Source: CBDCYH01 sp965224105 (lineage in GTDB: Bacteria > Bacteroidota > Rhodothermia > Rhodothermales > JABDKH01). From it: 64,000 bases of DNA. Location of the stretch: NCBI GenBank assembly GCA_965224105.1, contig CBDCYH010000002.1:1240001-1304000 (forward strand), written 5' to 3'. Below, one piece after another: positions 23,956 to 32,742 of this stretch. Within the stretch, counting starts at the first letter, position 1; each line of letters opens with the position of its first letter. The notes below the pieces were generated by a model. The model saw nothing but the letters and a program-made list of their open reading frames with translations. It had not been told where the DNA came from and searched no databases. The position numbers and the translations under genes were made by a program.

Positions 23956-26622
23956 ATGAATCTTGACAAGCTACAGCAATCGGTCCGTGCTATAGTCGCT
24001 AACCTGGATGAGCTCGAGTTTGTCTATCAGCTCTTGCGGGTTTACGACCTTCCCAAAGCCTCCATCACGCGGCTCAAGAATGGCCACTACAACAAGTCAA
24101 AGAACACTGGTGAGATTCTCTGGAGAAAGAAACTCTGCTTCAAACACGAACCCGAGGCTGACCTACACCACTGTATAGACGAGCTGAAGTCCGACGAAGC
24201 GGTCACTCAGCACAAGCCACGTTTCATCATTGTTACAGACTTTGAGACATTACTGGCTCTGGACACCAAGACCGACGACACAATCGATACGCCGATCAAA
24301 AACCTGGCCGACCACTTTGACTTTTTCCTGCCATGGGCGGGGATGGAAAAGTCAAAGATTCAGAGCGAATCACTGGCCGACATTAGGGCCGCTGAAAAGA
24401 TGGGGCGGCTGTATGAGATGATTCTGGCCGACAACGATGTGAAAACGGATGAGGATCGGCATGCGTTGAATATCTTTCTGTCGCGGTTGCTGTTTTGCTT
24501 CTTTGCCGAAGACACCGACATTTTTGAATCCGATCAGTTCACCAACGCCATCGCATCGCACACGGCGGAAGATGGCAGCGACTTGCAAGGCTATTTGCAA
24601 AAGCTGTTCGACGTGCTGGCCACTGAAGACAATCAGCGAAGATCGTTTCCTGCGTTCCTGCGAGAGTTCCCGTACGTCAACGGCGGGCTATTTTGCGAAC
24701 AGTACCCGGTGCCGGTTTTTAATCGCAAGTCGCGACAGATCATCATCGAGTGTGGCTCGCTAAACTGGAAAAAGATCAATCCAGATATCTTTGGTTCGAT
24801 GATGCAGGCGGTGGTTCACACTGGCAAACGCGCAAGCCTGGGCATGCACTACACGTCGGTCGCGAACATCATGAAAGTCATCGAGCCGTTGTTTCTGAAC
24901 GAGCTGAAGGAAGAGCTTGACGCAGCGGGCACGAGCAAAAAGAAACTCGATGCGTTGCTGAAGCGGCTTTACAACGTACGGATCTTTGACCCGGCGTGTG
25001 GCAGCGGCAACTTTTTGATTATCGCTTACAAAGAGCTGTGCCGGTTGGAGATTGAAATCTTCCGTCGGCTTGGGAAAAGCGGAAAGTCCGTGCAGATGGA
25101 TTTATTCCGCAGCAACCTTCAGTTGACTCAGTTTTACGGGATCGAGCTGGATGATTTCGCTCATGAAACAGCCATGTTGTCGCTCTGGCTGGCCGAGCAT
25201 CAGATGAACCTTGAGTTCAAGTCGGTGTTTGGTGCGACTCGTCCAACACTGCCACTTCAAGAAGGCGGCAATATCGTTTGCGGAAATGCGACGAGACTAG
25301 ATTGGGACGCCGTTTGCCCAGTCGATGGAGAAGTTATTGTTCTCGGCAATCCTCCCTATCTCGGCGCAAGAAAACAAAACAGAATGCAAAAGGCAGACAT
25401 GGCAACCGTGTTTGAGAATGTGAGCAACTACAAGAATCTTGACTACATTTCGTGTTGGTTCTTCCTTGGTACCAGGTACATTAAAAACAACAATGCGAAA
25501 TTAGCTTTTGTTACCACGAATTCGGTCACGCAAGGTGAGCAAGTTTCATTGCTATGGCCGCTGTTGTTTTCGCAAGGGGTAGATATATTTTTTGCTCACC
25601 GAGCCTTTAAGTGGACCAATAGCGCGAAGGGCAGCGCCGGAGTGATGTGTGTAGTAATTGGTCTCAGTTCATCGGGAGTACGTGAAAAATACATTCATGA
25701 TGATGGCAAGAGCATTAGGGTGTCTGAAATATCGCCCTACCTTACCGACGGCGAGTTTCAATATGTAATAAAGAGAAATACGCCGTTGTCATCTGTTCCG
25801 CGAATGCGGTTTGGGAACATGCCCAATGAGGGCGGCAATCTGATACTATCTTTGGATGAACGAGAAAAGCTTGAATCAGAGAATCCGGGTTCGGCTCGTT
25901 TTATACGGAAGTTTGTCGGGTCTCGCGAGTTTATTCACGGCATAGAGCGCTACTGTCTTTGGATCGAAGACGCGGATTTGAATCACGCGAACCAGTTGGA
26001 GTCAATCGCTGATCGCATAAATCGTTCGGAACAACATCGGCTAAATAGCAAAGACCTTGGCACTCAAAAACTTGCTCAACGCCCGCACCAATTTCGAGAT
26101 ACCCATTCAAGCAAAAAATCTACCATCGTTGTTCCAAGTGTGTCGTCTGAACGTCGAGTATATATTCCAATTGGATTTGTCGATTCGAATACGATCGTAA
26201 GCAACCTTGCTTTTGCCGTTTATGATCCACCAACTTACATCTTCGCCTTTCTGTCTTCTGCGATCCATATGGTTTGGGTTCGAGCTCACGCGGGACGGTT
26301 AAAGACGGACTACCGATATTCCCTTTCGATTTGCTACAACACATTCCCGTTTCCAAGTATCGGTTACAATCAAAAGTCAAAACTTGAATCATGCGTTTTG
26401 GATGTTCTCGATCAGCGCGAGGCGTATCCCGAAAGAACGTTGGCTGATCTCTACGACCCCGACAAAATGCCGGACTCGCTTCGCGACGCACATCATCAAA
26501 TGGACCTGGCCGTTGAGCGATGCTACAGAAAGAAGCCCTTTTCGAGCGATGAAGAGCGGCTCGAATACTTGTTCAAACTATATGAAACCATGATCAAAGA
26601 AGAGAAGACTGCCGGTGCCTGA
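23956..26622 (+). CDS. MmeI/YeeA-like class I DNA adenine methyltransferase
   Basis: 888 residues from the ATG at 23956 (a TTG at 23938 is possible). The MTase core has motif I FDPACGSGNFLI and motif IV LGNPPYLG, the N6-adenine (gamma) type. The C-terminal 300 residues or so should be the target-recognition domain. The N-terminal region resembles MmeI-type proteins (KPRFIIVTDFETLLALDTK, FFLPWAGMEK), but I see no D-ExK nuclease site there. Hand-counted lines give GC of 38-45% in the target-recognition part against 55-57% on either side. The helicase start overlaps this gene by 8 bp. Confidence 0.9.
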   Translation: MNLDKLQQSVRAIVANLDELEFVYQLLRVYDLPKASITRLKNGHYNKSKNTGEILWRKKLCFKHEPEADLHHCIDELKSDEAVTQHKPRFIIVTDFETLLALDTKTDDTIDTPIKNLADHFDFFLPWAGMEKSKIQSESLADIRAAEKMGRLYEMILADNDVKTDEDRHALNIFLSRLLFCFFAEDTDIFESDQFTNAIASHTAEDGSDLQGYLQKLFDVLATEDNQRRSFPAFLREFPYVNGGLFCEQYPVPVFNRKSRQIIIECGSLNWKKINPDIFGSMMQAVVHTGKRASLGMHYTSVANIMKVIEPLFLNELKEELDAAGTSKKKLDALLKRLYNVRIFDPACGSGNFLIIAYKELCRLEIEIFRRLGKSGKSVQMDLFRSNLQLTQFYGIELDDFAHETAMLSLWLAEHQMNLEFKSVFGATRPTLPLQEGGNIVCGNATRLDWDAVCPVDGEVIVLGNPPYLGARKQNRMQKADMATVFENVSNYKNLDYISCWFFLGTRYIKNNNAKLAFVTTNSVTQGEQVSLLWPLLFSQGVDIFFAHRAFKWTNSAKGSAGVMCVVIGLSSSGVREKYIHDDGKSIRVSEISPYLTDGEFQYVIKRNTPLSSVPRMRFGNMPNEGGNLILSLDEREKLESENPGSARFIRKFVGSREFIHGIERYCLWIEDADLNHANQLESIADRINRSEQHRLNSKDLGTQKLAQRPHQFRDTHSSKKSTIVVPSVSSERRVYIPIGFVDSNTIVSNLAFAVYDPPTYIFAFLSSAIHMVWVRAHAGRLKTDYRYSLSICYNTFPFPSIGYNQKSKLESCVLDVLDQREAYPERTLADLYDPDKMPDSLRDAHHQMDLAVERCYRKKPFSSDEERLEYLFKLYETMIKEEKTAGA

Positions 26623-28555
26623 TCTCGTCAATGTAACTTACGCTCAAACCGGCAAGAGCCTTGCCGTCGATCACCTCGGGATGCGAGAAATGCAGGCTCG
26701 TGCGTTCGCGGCTCGGGATGCTCAATATCTCCTGTTGAAGGCCCCACCTGCTTCCGGAAAATCGCGGGCGATGATGTTTCTTGGCTTGGACAAACTGTTC
26801 AATCAGGGCATCAAGAAAGTCATCGTGGCCGTGCCCGAGCGGTCGATTGGGGCTTCCTTTGATCCAATCAAGCTTACTGAACACAACTTTTTCGCCGACT
26901 GGGAATTCGACGACAAATACAACTTGTGCACGCCGGGCGGTGAGGCGAGCAAAGTCGATGCCTTGAAGGACTTTCTCAATGACTCGACCGGTACGATTCT
27001 GATTTGCACGCATGCCACGCTGCGGTTCGCCTTTGATGCCGTCGATGAAAGGGTCTTTAACGATGTGCTGCTGGCGATCGACGAGTTTCATCATGTCTCT
27101 GCCGATGTCGATAACCGGCTGGGCGAAGTCTTGCGGGCGATCATGGCGAAGACTTCCGCTCATATCATCGCGATGACCGGTTCGTATTTTCGCGGCGATA
27201 GTGTGCCGGTGCTGGCTCCGGAAGATGAAGCCAAGTTCCGCAAGGTGACTTACAACTATTACGAACAGCTCAATGGCTACACGCATCTGAAGACGCTTGG
27301 GATCGGGTACCACTTTTACACCGGTCGCTACACGAATGCGATTGACGAGGTGTTGGATACCGACAAGAAGACGATTCTGCATATCCCGAATGTGAACGCG
27401 GGGGAGTCAACGAAGGATAAGTACAAGGAAGTCGATAAGATTCTGGATTCGATCGGGAAGGTGACTCGGCAAGATCCGGATACGGGTGTGATCTTTGTTG
27501 AGCGGAAGGATGGCAAGACGATCAAGGTCGCCGATCTGGTGAATGATGACCCGAGGGAGCGGGATAAGATTGTGGCTTATCTGCGGGAGATGGATTCGGT
27601 CGATGATATGGATTTGATTGTTGCTCTGGGGATGGCCAAGGAAGGGTTTGACTGGCCGTTTTGCGAGCATGCGTTGACGGTCGGCTATCGTGGTTCGCTT
27701 ACAGAGATCATTCAGATCATTGGCCGCTGCACGCGGGACAGCTCAAACAAAACGCATTCGCAGTTCACGAATCTGATTGCGCAGCCGGATGCCGAGGATC
27801 AGCAGGTGAAGCTGTCGGTGAACAACATGCTGAAGGCGATTACAGCTTCGTTGTTGATGGAGCAGGTACTGGCTCCGAACTTCAAGTTCAAGACAAAGCA
27901 GTTTGACGGTGAAGAAGCGGAAGCCGGAACGATCAAGATTCGCGGGTTCAAAGAGCCGAGTTCGCAGCGAGTGAAAGACATCGTTGAATCGGACTTGAAT
28001 GACTTGAAGGCGACGATTCTGCAGGACGCGACGGTGCTGCAAGCCGTTCCCGGCGAGTTCATTGACCCGGAAGTCATCAATAAGGTGTTGATTCCCAAGG
28101 TGATTCAAAAGAAGTATCCGGACCTAACCGAAGAACAAGTCGAAGAGTTACGCCAGCATGTGGTCACGGATTCCGTCATCAAGAATGGAGAGATTAAGGA
28201 TGTTGGCGACAAGAAGTTTGTGTTGATGGCGAACAAGTTTGTGAACATCGATGAACTGCATATCGATCTGATCGACCGCGTGAATCCGTTCCAGAAAGCG
28301 TTTGAAGTCTTGTCAAAGTCGGTTACGACGAAGTTACTTCGGGTTATTCAGGATACGATCAATGCCAACCGCATCCAGATGACCGACGAGGAAGCTGTGC
28401 TGCTTTACAGAGATAAAATTGGGCCGTTTCTGAAGATGAATCACAATAAGGAACCAAGTCTGAATTCCAACGATCCGTTGGAACGCCGCATGGCTGAGGC
28501 TTTGGTATATCTACGCAACAAGAAGCGACAAATGGGCCTTAATAAGAACGAATGA
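26615..28555 (+). CDS. DEAD/DEAH-box superfamily 2 helicase
   Basis: 646 residues from a GTG that overlaps the methyltransferase end by 8 bp. Motif I is APPASGKS, motif II AIDEFHH, motif III MTGSYF, and motif VI QIIGRCTRDS at about residue 365-375, so both RecA lobes are complete. About 250 residues after the second lobe are unassigned and charged. As in type I restriction and related defence systems, it could translocate on or remodel DNA for its partners. It overlaps the next gene by 4 bp (ATGA). Confidence 0.92.
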   Translation: MPDLVNVTYAQTGKSLAVDHLGMREMQARAFAARDAQYLLLKAPPASGKSRAMMFLGLDKLFNQGIKKVIVAVPERSIGASFDPIKLTEHNFFADWEFDDKYNLCTPGGEASKVDALKDFLNDSTGTILICTHATLRFAFDAVDERVFNDVLLAIDEFHHVSADVDNRLGEVLRAIMAKTSAHIIAMTGSYFRGDSVPVLAPEDEAKFRKVTYNYYEQLNGYTHLKTLGIGYHFYTGRYTNAIDEVLDTDKKTILHIPNVNAGESTKDKYKEVDKILDSIGKVTRQDPDTGVIFVERKDGKTIKVADLVNDDPRERDKIVAYLREMDSVDDMDLIVALGMAKEGFDWPFCEHALTVGYRGSLTEIIQIIGRCTRDSSNKTHSQFTNLIAQPDAEDQQVKLSVNNMLKAITASLLMEQVLAPNFKFKTKQFDGEEAEAGTIKIRGFKEPSSQRVKDIVESDLNDLKATILQDATVLQAVPGEFIDPEVINKVLIPKVIQKKYPDLTEEQVEELRQHVVTDSVIKNGEIKDVGDKKFVLMANKFVNIDELHIDLIDRVNPFQKAFEVLSKSVTTKLLRVIQDTINANRIQMTDEEAVLLYRDKIGPFLKMNHNKEPSLNSNDPLERRMAEALVYLRNKKRQMGLNKNE

Positions 28556-29766
28556 GCCAGATTGGAAAAGACCTCGAAGACATTCTCAGGAATGATCCGC
28601 TCGGTTTGTTGGCGATGAAGCCCAAGCAATCCAACTCGATGTCAACGGATCAGCGTCTGGTGGCGTCATTTGAAGAAATAAACGCTTTCGTTCGCGAGCA
28701 TGGCCGCGAGCCAGAGGAAAGTACAGACATTTACGAGTGGAAGCTTTACAGTCGGCTAAAGTGGCTCCGCATCAGCCCTCAACGCGCATTCGCATTAAAG
28801 GAATACGACAGATTGGATCTTCTAGGCGACGTCAAAATGGCTGATCCGTCCACCATTGAAACCATCGACGATGTTTTAGGTGACGACGCATTGGGTCTGC
28901 TAGAAGACTCAGAAGAGGGTAATCCGGAAAGCATCTTCGTGTTGAAACATATCTCAAAGCCTTCGCCCGCTAAGCCTGATCTTGTTGCCAGAAGGAAAGC
29001 ATGCGCAGAATTCGACAGGTTCGAACCATTGTTCCTTGAGCAGCATGCCTTAATGAAGACGGGAATGAGAGTGACGGTACCGTTCAAAAGTGAAGATCAG
29101 ATACTTAAGAGTTCTTTCTTCGTGCTGAATGGCCAGTTGGTCTACGTCGCAAACATCGGGAAATGGGAAAAGCGGAATACTGGTAATCGACGTAGGCACG
29201 ACGCTCGATTGTACTGTGTTTTTGAAAACGGCACCGAGTCTAACTTGCTTCGGCATTCCCTCGCCAAAGCACTCTGGAGTGATCCGGCCTGCCGACAGAT
29301 AATCGACGCCAACCAGCGTCAATTGTTTGATGAACGATACGAGATTAATAGGGTAGATGAGCCAACCGGCAACATTTACGTTCTCCGTTCCCTCAGCGAA
29401 GACCCCAGGATTCAGGAATTAGAAAATCTATTCAAAATTGGGTTTTGCCGACAACCCGTTTTAGATCGAATCCGGAACGCTTCGTCGGATCCAACCTTTC
29501 TCCTGGCCGACGCTGCACCGGTCACACACTTCGAAACATTTAATCTCAATCCGCAGAAGCTCGAAAAACTCATCCACAGATTCTTCGCTGAAGCCTGCCT
29601 TAACCTCGATGTCATCGACGAAAAAGGAAAACGTTTCTCGCCTCGCGAGTGGTTTGTCGTGCCCCTGGAAGTGATCGAGCATGCTATTAGACTGCTGTTG
29701 AGCGGTGACATTGTCAATTACACGTACGACATCAAAAAGCAAGCGATCGTTTCGCGACGGGACTAG
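28552..29766 (+). CDS. GIY-YIG family nuclease (T5orf172-like) of the methyltransferase-helicase unit
   Basis: 404 residues. The nuclease domain is C-terminal, about residues 260-350: GNIYVLRS (GIY), LFKIGFC (YIG), catalytic Arg in DRIRNAS, and Glu/His in EKLIHRFF, so all key positions are present. The N-terminal 130 residues contain two D-x-LGLL motifs (DPLGLL, DALGLL) and are otherwise unassigned. Start overlaps the helicase stop by 4 bp. It probably supplies the cutting activity of the three-gene system. Confidence 0.87.
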   Translation: MSQIGKDLEDILRNDPLGLLAMKPKQSNSMSTDQRLVASFEEINAFVREHGREPEESTDIYEWKLYSRLKWLRISPQRAFALKEYDRLDLLGDVKMADPSTIETIDDVLGDDALGLLEDSEEGNPESIFVLKHISKPSPAKPDLVARRKACAEFDRFEPLFLEQHALMKTGMRVTVPFKSEDQILKSSFFVLNGQLVYVANIGKWEKRNTGNRRRHDARLYCVFENGTESNLLRHSLAKALWSDPACRQIIDANQRQLFDERYEINRVDEPTGNIYVLRSLSEDPRIQELENLFKIGFCRQPVLDRIRNASSDPTFLLADAAPVTHFETFNLNPQKLEKLIHRFFAEACLNLDVIDEKGKRFSPREWFVVPLEVIEHAIRLLLSGDIVNYTYDIKKQAIVSRRD

Positions 29767-29862
29767 TAGGTTGCTTGGGCTGTCTCGCAACTACAAGTCG
29801 TCAGCTCCAGATCAATCGATGACCGGAAGCTTGTATATTTATTGTCGATGGCATCGTGACGC

Positions 29863-30153
29863 ATGACAATCAAGCACGCAGTAGTCAGCAGGCAGGCATC
29901 TAAGGATCCGTATCCCTACGTCTATGTATCCGACGATGGTTCGTGGCGAGAGTTGGTCGCAGAAGAGCGCCGCTATCTTGAAGAAAATTTTCACCCGGCA
30001 GACGGGGCTCGTCCGTATGTAAAATTCAGATATCGCTCTCTCACACCCGACTACCGCCTACGGGGGTTCCTGCATCGACGGCGACTTCCACGCGGACTGC
30101 CGCCTGGTCAGGTCCCGGTTAGTCCGCTCAAACCGTGGTGGAAGTTTTGGTAG
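29863..30153 (+). CDS. Hypothetical 96-aa basic protein
   Basis: Not recognised. A complete frame with ATG start, rich in Arg, Tyr and Pro (YPYVYVSDDGSW, FHPADGARPYVKFRYRS, then a Pro/Arg-rich end finishing in WWKFW). No signal peptide or membrane segment. It follows the nuclease gene by about 100 bp on the same strand but shows no coupling to it. Confidence 0.45.
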   Translation: MTIKHAVVSRQASKDPYPYVYVSDDGSWRELVAEERRYLEENFHPADGARPYVKFRYRSLTPDYRLRGFLHRRRLPRGLPPGQVPVSPLKPWWKFW

Positions 30154-30271
30154 GGGATTGAACAAAGTATCCGTTTGGAAAGCAGCACTTTTGATGACAA
30201 CAGGTTCATTATCGGCATTTACCAACTATGTCCAATTGACAAACTTCTTGAACAGCCCAAATAGGCAAGTG

Positions 30272-30868
30272 ATGTTGCGCACTTTCTTGAATCCGTATTT
30301 GCATTGTCGACTCTGGTCCATTGGCAGTCTCGTGCTTGTGTTGGGATTCACGACCGGCAGGGCATGCGGTCAGGATCTGGATGTTGCACGTGATTACAAA
30401 GAAAACCCTCCACTGCAATCGCTGGCACCGCAACCGGTCGAACACAGTCTCATGGTCGATATACTTGCCCTTGCCGTTCGGCACGATCTAACAGATCTTG
30501 ATTCATTTCGAGCGCTTCTTAGACGTCCGTCGATCACTCTATTGCACTACGAGCTGGGTGATGAGGCCGGCGACAGCTGCATTCCTGAGAGTCACGGCTC
30601 GTGTCGACGGGACCACTTTATCGCAATCGGCTTTCAAGAGTTGCCGAATAGAAGCGGCGTTTTCCATCTGGGCTACTTGAGTGAGGTCGGCAAGTTCGTG
30701 TGGCAACCGTCTGAGAGGCTTGATGAAGCACATCTCACTTTTAGCGTATTTCGTTATGCGAAGTGGGCAATTGATGCGAACTGTGAGCTTGCTACATCGC
30801 AACAAGAACATCGATATCAGATGTGGGTAACTCCGGAGTCGATTCGCGTCGAGCGTCTCGATAACTAG
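30272..30868 (+). CDS. Hypothetical secreted protein
   Basis: 198 residues from the ATG at 30272, chosen because it places a signal peptide at the N terminus (RLWSIGSLVLVLGF, then an Ala-Cys-Gly-Gln cleavage-like site). The frame is open upstream to 30158. The mature part has three cysteines and no domain I recognise. Confidence 0.6.
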   Translation: MLRTFLNPYLHCRLWSIGSLVLVLGFTTGRACGQDLDVARDYKENPPLQSLAPQPVEHSLMVDILALAVRHDLTDLDSFRALLRRPSITLLHYELGDEAGDSCIPESHGSCRRDHFIAIGFQELPNRSGVFHLGYLSEVGKFVWQPSERLDEAHLTFSVFRYAKWAIDANCELATSQQEHRYQMWVTPESIRVERLDN

Positions 30869-31025
30869 AGACCACATTGACATACTGCCATCTGTTCCTG
30901 AATCGTACGTGCACGCTACGCATTACCAAAACTTGCATCGAACAAACGGTCGGTTACCTTAATAGCATTCATCGACTGATATTCAGCGGGTTGGAGCTGG
31001 GCAGATTTGCATAGGTTAGATTGAC

Positions 31026-31451
31026 ATGGATCGAATGAGTCTGGAAGCGTGGCACCGCGTCTGCGACAAGTGGGCCAAGTCGGGATATGTCAGCCTGACG
31101 GCTCATGAGCAGATCTGGTTCAACGTGCGCTCGCTCGTCGACGCTGTGCACAACGGCGGTCTGATAAGCTACTTCTACAACACGGGAGCGAACACGTACC
31201 CCGACATGATGGCTGCTCTGGATGAACTGGGGGCGGTTGAGGTTCGGTCTCAAGTGAAGCGCGTGTCAGAGCTGTTTTCGGGTGGCGTCCCAACAGACCA
31301 TACCGTCCGCAACGACATGATCAACTCATGGGCAGACGGCGACCATGTGGAAGGTCTCCTCGAGGAGGTCGACGACAAACTGATGCCGATGATGAGTCGC
31401 TTGGAGAAATCGCTTGAGCAGTATCTCCTTCGTCGGAACTTTGATCTGTAG
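31026..31451 (+). CDS. DUF4375 / DMP19-like protein
   Basis: 141 residues, acidic. The pattern WHRVCDKWAKSGYVSLTAHE, then FNVRSLVDAVHNGGLISYFYN, with ALDELGAVEV, matches DUF4375, the family of the Neisseria DNA-mimic protein DMP19. DMP19 imitates DNA through its acidic surface and blocks a transcription factor; whether this member does so is not known. No signal peptide. It stands between secreted proteins near the defence cluster. Confidence 0.75.
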   Translation: MDRMSLEAWHRVCDKWAKSGYVSLTAHEQIWFNVRSLVDAVHNGGLISYFYNTGANTYPDMMAALDELGAVEVRSQVKRVSELFSGGVPTDHTVRNDMINSWADGDHVEGLLEEVDDKLMPMMSRLEKSLEQYLLRRNFDL

Positions 31452-31476
31452 TGTTGGAAGTGGCATAAACATATCC

Positions 31477-31872
31477 GTGCAAACAATCTGGATTCGATTA
31501 GTATTTGTACTCGCGTCTTTGCTGACGTGTACTTCATGTAGCCATCGAGGCGGGATGCACAAACAGTCAGACGATTTCTCCAAATTGCTGACTGCCGTTG
31601 CGCTCGACTCGACAGAGGCATCTGTTGGGTACTATTCCACCGTGTGGGTTGCAAGTAATGGTGACACTATAACAACTAGAGTTCCTCGCTGTGAATCCGA
31701 CATGGTTCCAGAGCACGCAACACGAATCGAGATCGGTTTCCAGACGCGCCTAGTACAGACAGCTTGGTCACCTTATCGCGTGAACCACACCATAGATGGA
31801 GCGCCCGCGGAAGGCACTGCCGGATATGGTCAGTGCGGTTTCTACTTGTGGGAAATGCCTGGTCGGAGATAA
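31477..31872 (+). CDS. Hypothetical small lipoprotein
   Basis: 131 residues from the GTG at 31477. Hydrophobic signal WIRLVFVLASLL then a lipobox-like LTCTSC. The frame is open further upstream into the DUF4375 gene, but a start there would precede the signal. Two Cys in the mature domain (VPRCES, YGQCGFY) could bond. Function not recognised. Confidence 0.55.
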   Translation: MQTIWIRLVFVLASLLTCTSCSHRGGMHKQSDDFSKLLTAVALDSTEASVGYYSTVWVASNGDTITTRVPRCESDMVPEHATRIEIGFQTRLVQTAWSPYRVNHTIDGAPAEGTAGYGQCGFYLWEMPGRR

Positions 31873-31944
31873 AGTGTTTTGAAACTCGTTACTCAGCAGC
31901 TCCGTAGAGTTTATCAGCACAATCTCGAACCAATTAGCCGCTGC

Positions 31945-32412
31945 ATGACCACTGTTCACGTGTTTCTTATTTCAGCGTTGATGGCCATTAGCCTAATGAC
32001 TGCTACATCAGTTGAAGCGCAGGACGCGGATGTCAGCCTAACTGACCGGGTCCTTCAACTTGATTCGCTCGTGTTTTCTGCGTTCAACAATCGTAACTTC
32101 GAGGTACATCTAGAGTTCTTTTCTGAGGACCTCGAGTTCTTTCACGATGAAAGCGGGCTCTCAAACTACAAGTCGTTTGTCGAGAGTACACGCCGACTCT
32201 TCGACCTCGAAAATCCGCTGACTCGGACACTGGTCCCCGGTTCGACCGTTGTACATCCGGTGCCTCATTACGGTGCAATCCAGATTGGTTCTCACAAGTT
32301 TTGCCACATGGAGAACGGTGCCCAGGACTGCGGCGTTTTCGACTTTGTGCATGTTTGGCAACTTCACGGTGACCGTTGGCAAATCACCCGCGTTCTCAGT
32401 TACGGTCACTAG
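31945..32412 (+). CDS. Secreted NTF2-like (DUF4440-type) protein
   Basis: 155 residues from the ATG at 31945, giving a clean signal peptide (VFLISALMAISLMTATSVEAQ). The mature part has the NTF2/SnoaL layout: LTDRVLQLDSLVFSAFNNRN, LEFFSEDLEFFHDESGL, then strands ending FVHVWQLHGDRWQITRVLSYGH. Such proteins bind small ligands or act as isomerases; this one's substrate is unknown. Confidence 0.7.
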   Translation: MTTVHVFLISALMAISLMTATSVEAQDADVSLTDRVLQLDSLVFSAFNNRNFEVHLEFFSEDLEFFHDESGLSNYKSFVESTRRLFDLENPLTRTLVPGSTVVHPVPHYGAIQIGSHKFCHMENGAQDCGVFDFVHVWQLHGDRWQITRVLSYGH

Positions 32413-32518
32413 ACCAGTCGGTAGAGCCGCTAGACAACTTCATGAGTATCGAAAATGCCGCGACCGGTTCTTTAGCAAGCTTGGCCCCTAACAGATATTT
32501 CAATTAGCAACGCGACCA

Positions 32519-32719
32519 ATGAAAGACATCCCCGGGATAGATGAAGACGGCAACCCCAAGAACGGTCCGTTCAAGTTGTACTTCAAGAACGGCCTCGTCT
32601 CTTGCCAGGGCGCTGCAATTGACAGAATCCGAATCTGTCCGAAACGCAGGAGATCCATAATGCACGGGCCACGAATGTTACCAAACAGTGCTTTTGATCC
32701 CCGTGGATTAGTATACTGA
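32519..32719 (+). pseudogene. Short MORN-like fragment
   Basis: A 66-codon frame whose first 30 residues carry one MORN_2-like unit (DGNPKNGPFKLYFKNG). The rest is unrelated and basic. MORN_2 proteins carry several such repeats, so this is probably the start of a truncated gene; it may also be a very small real gene. It sits in the 330-bp gap between two secreted-protein genes. Confidence 0.3.
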
Positions 32720-32742
32720 GATACTGGTCTCCCACCATCTCG

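Noticed and set aside
21100..30000. Prophage origin for the island
   Set aside because: No integrase, capsid, terminase or lysis gene seen; the Gp37/Gp68 protein also occurs outside phages with TcmP.
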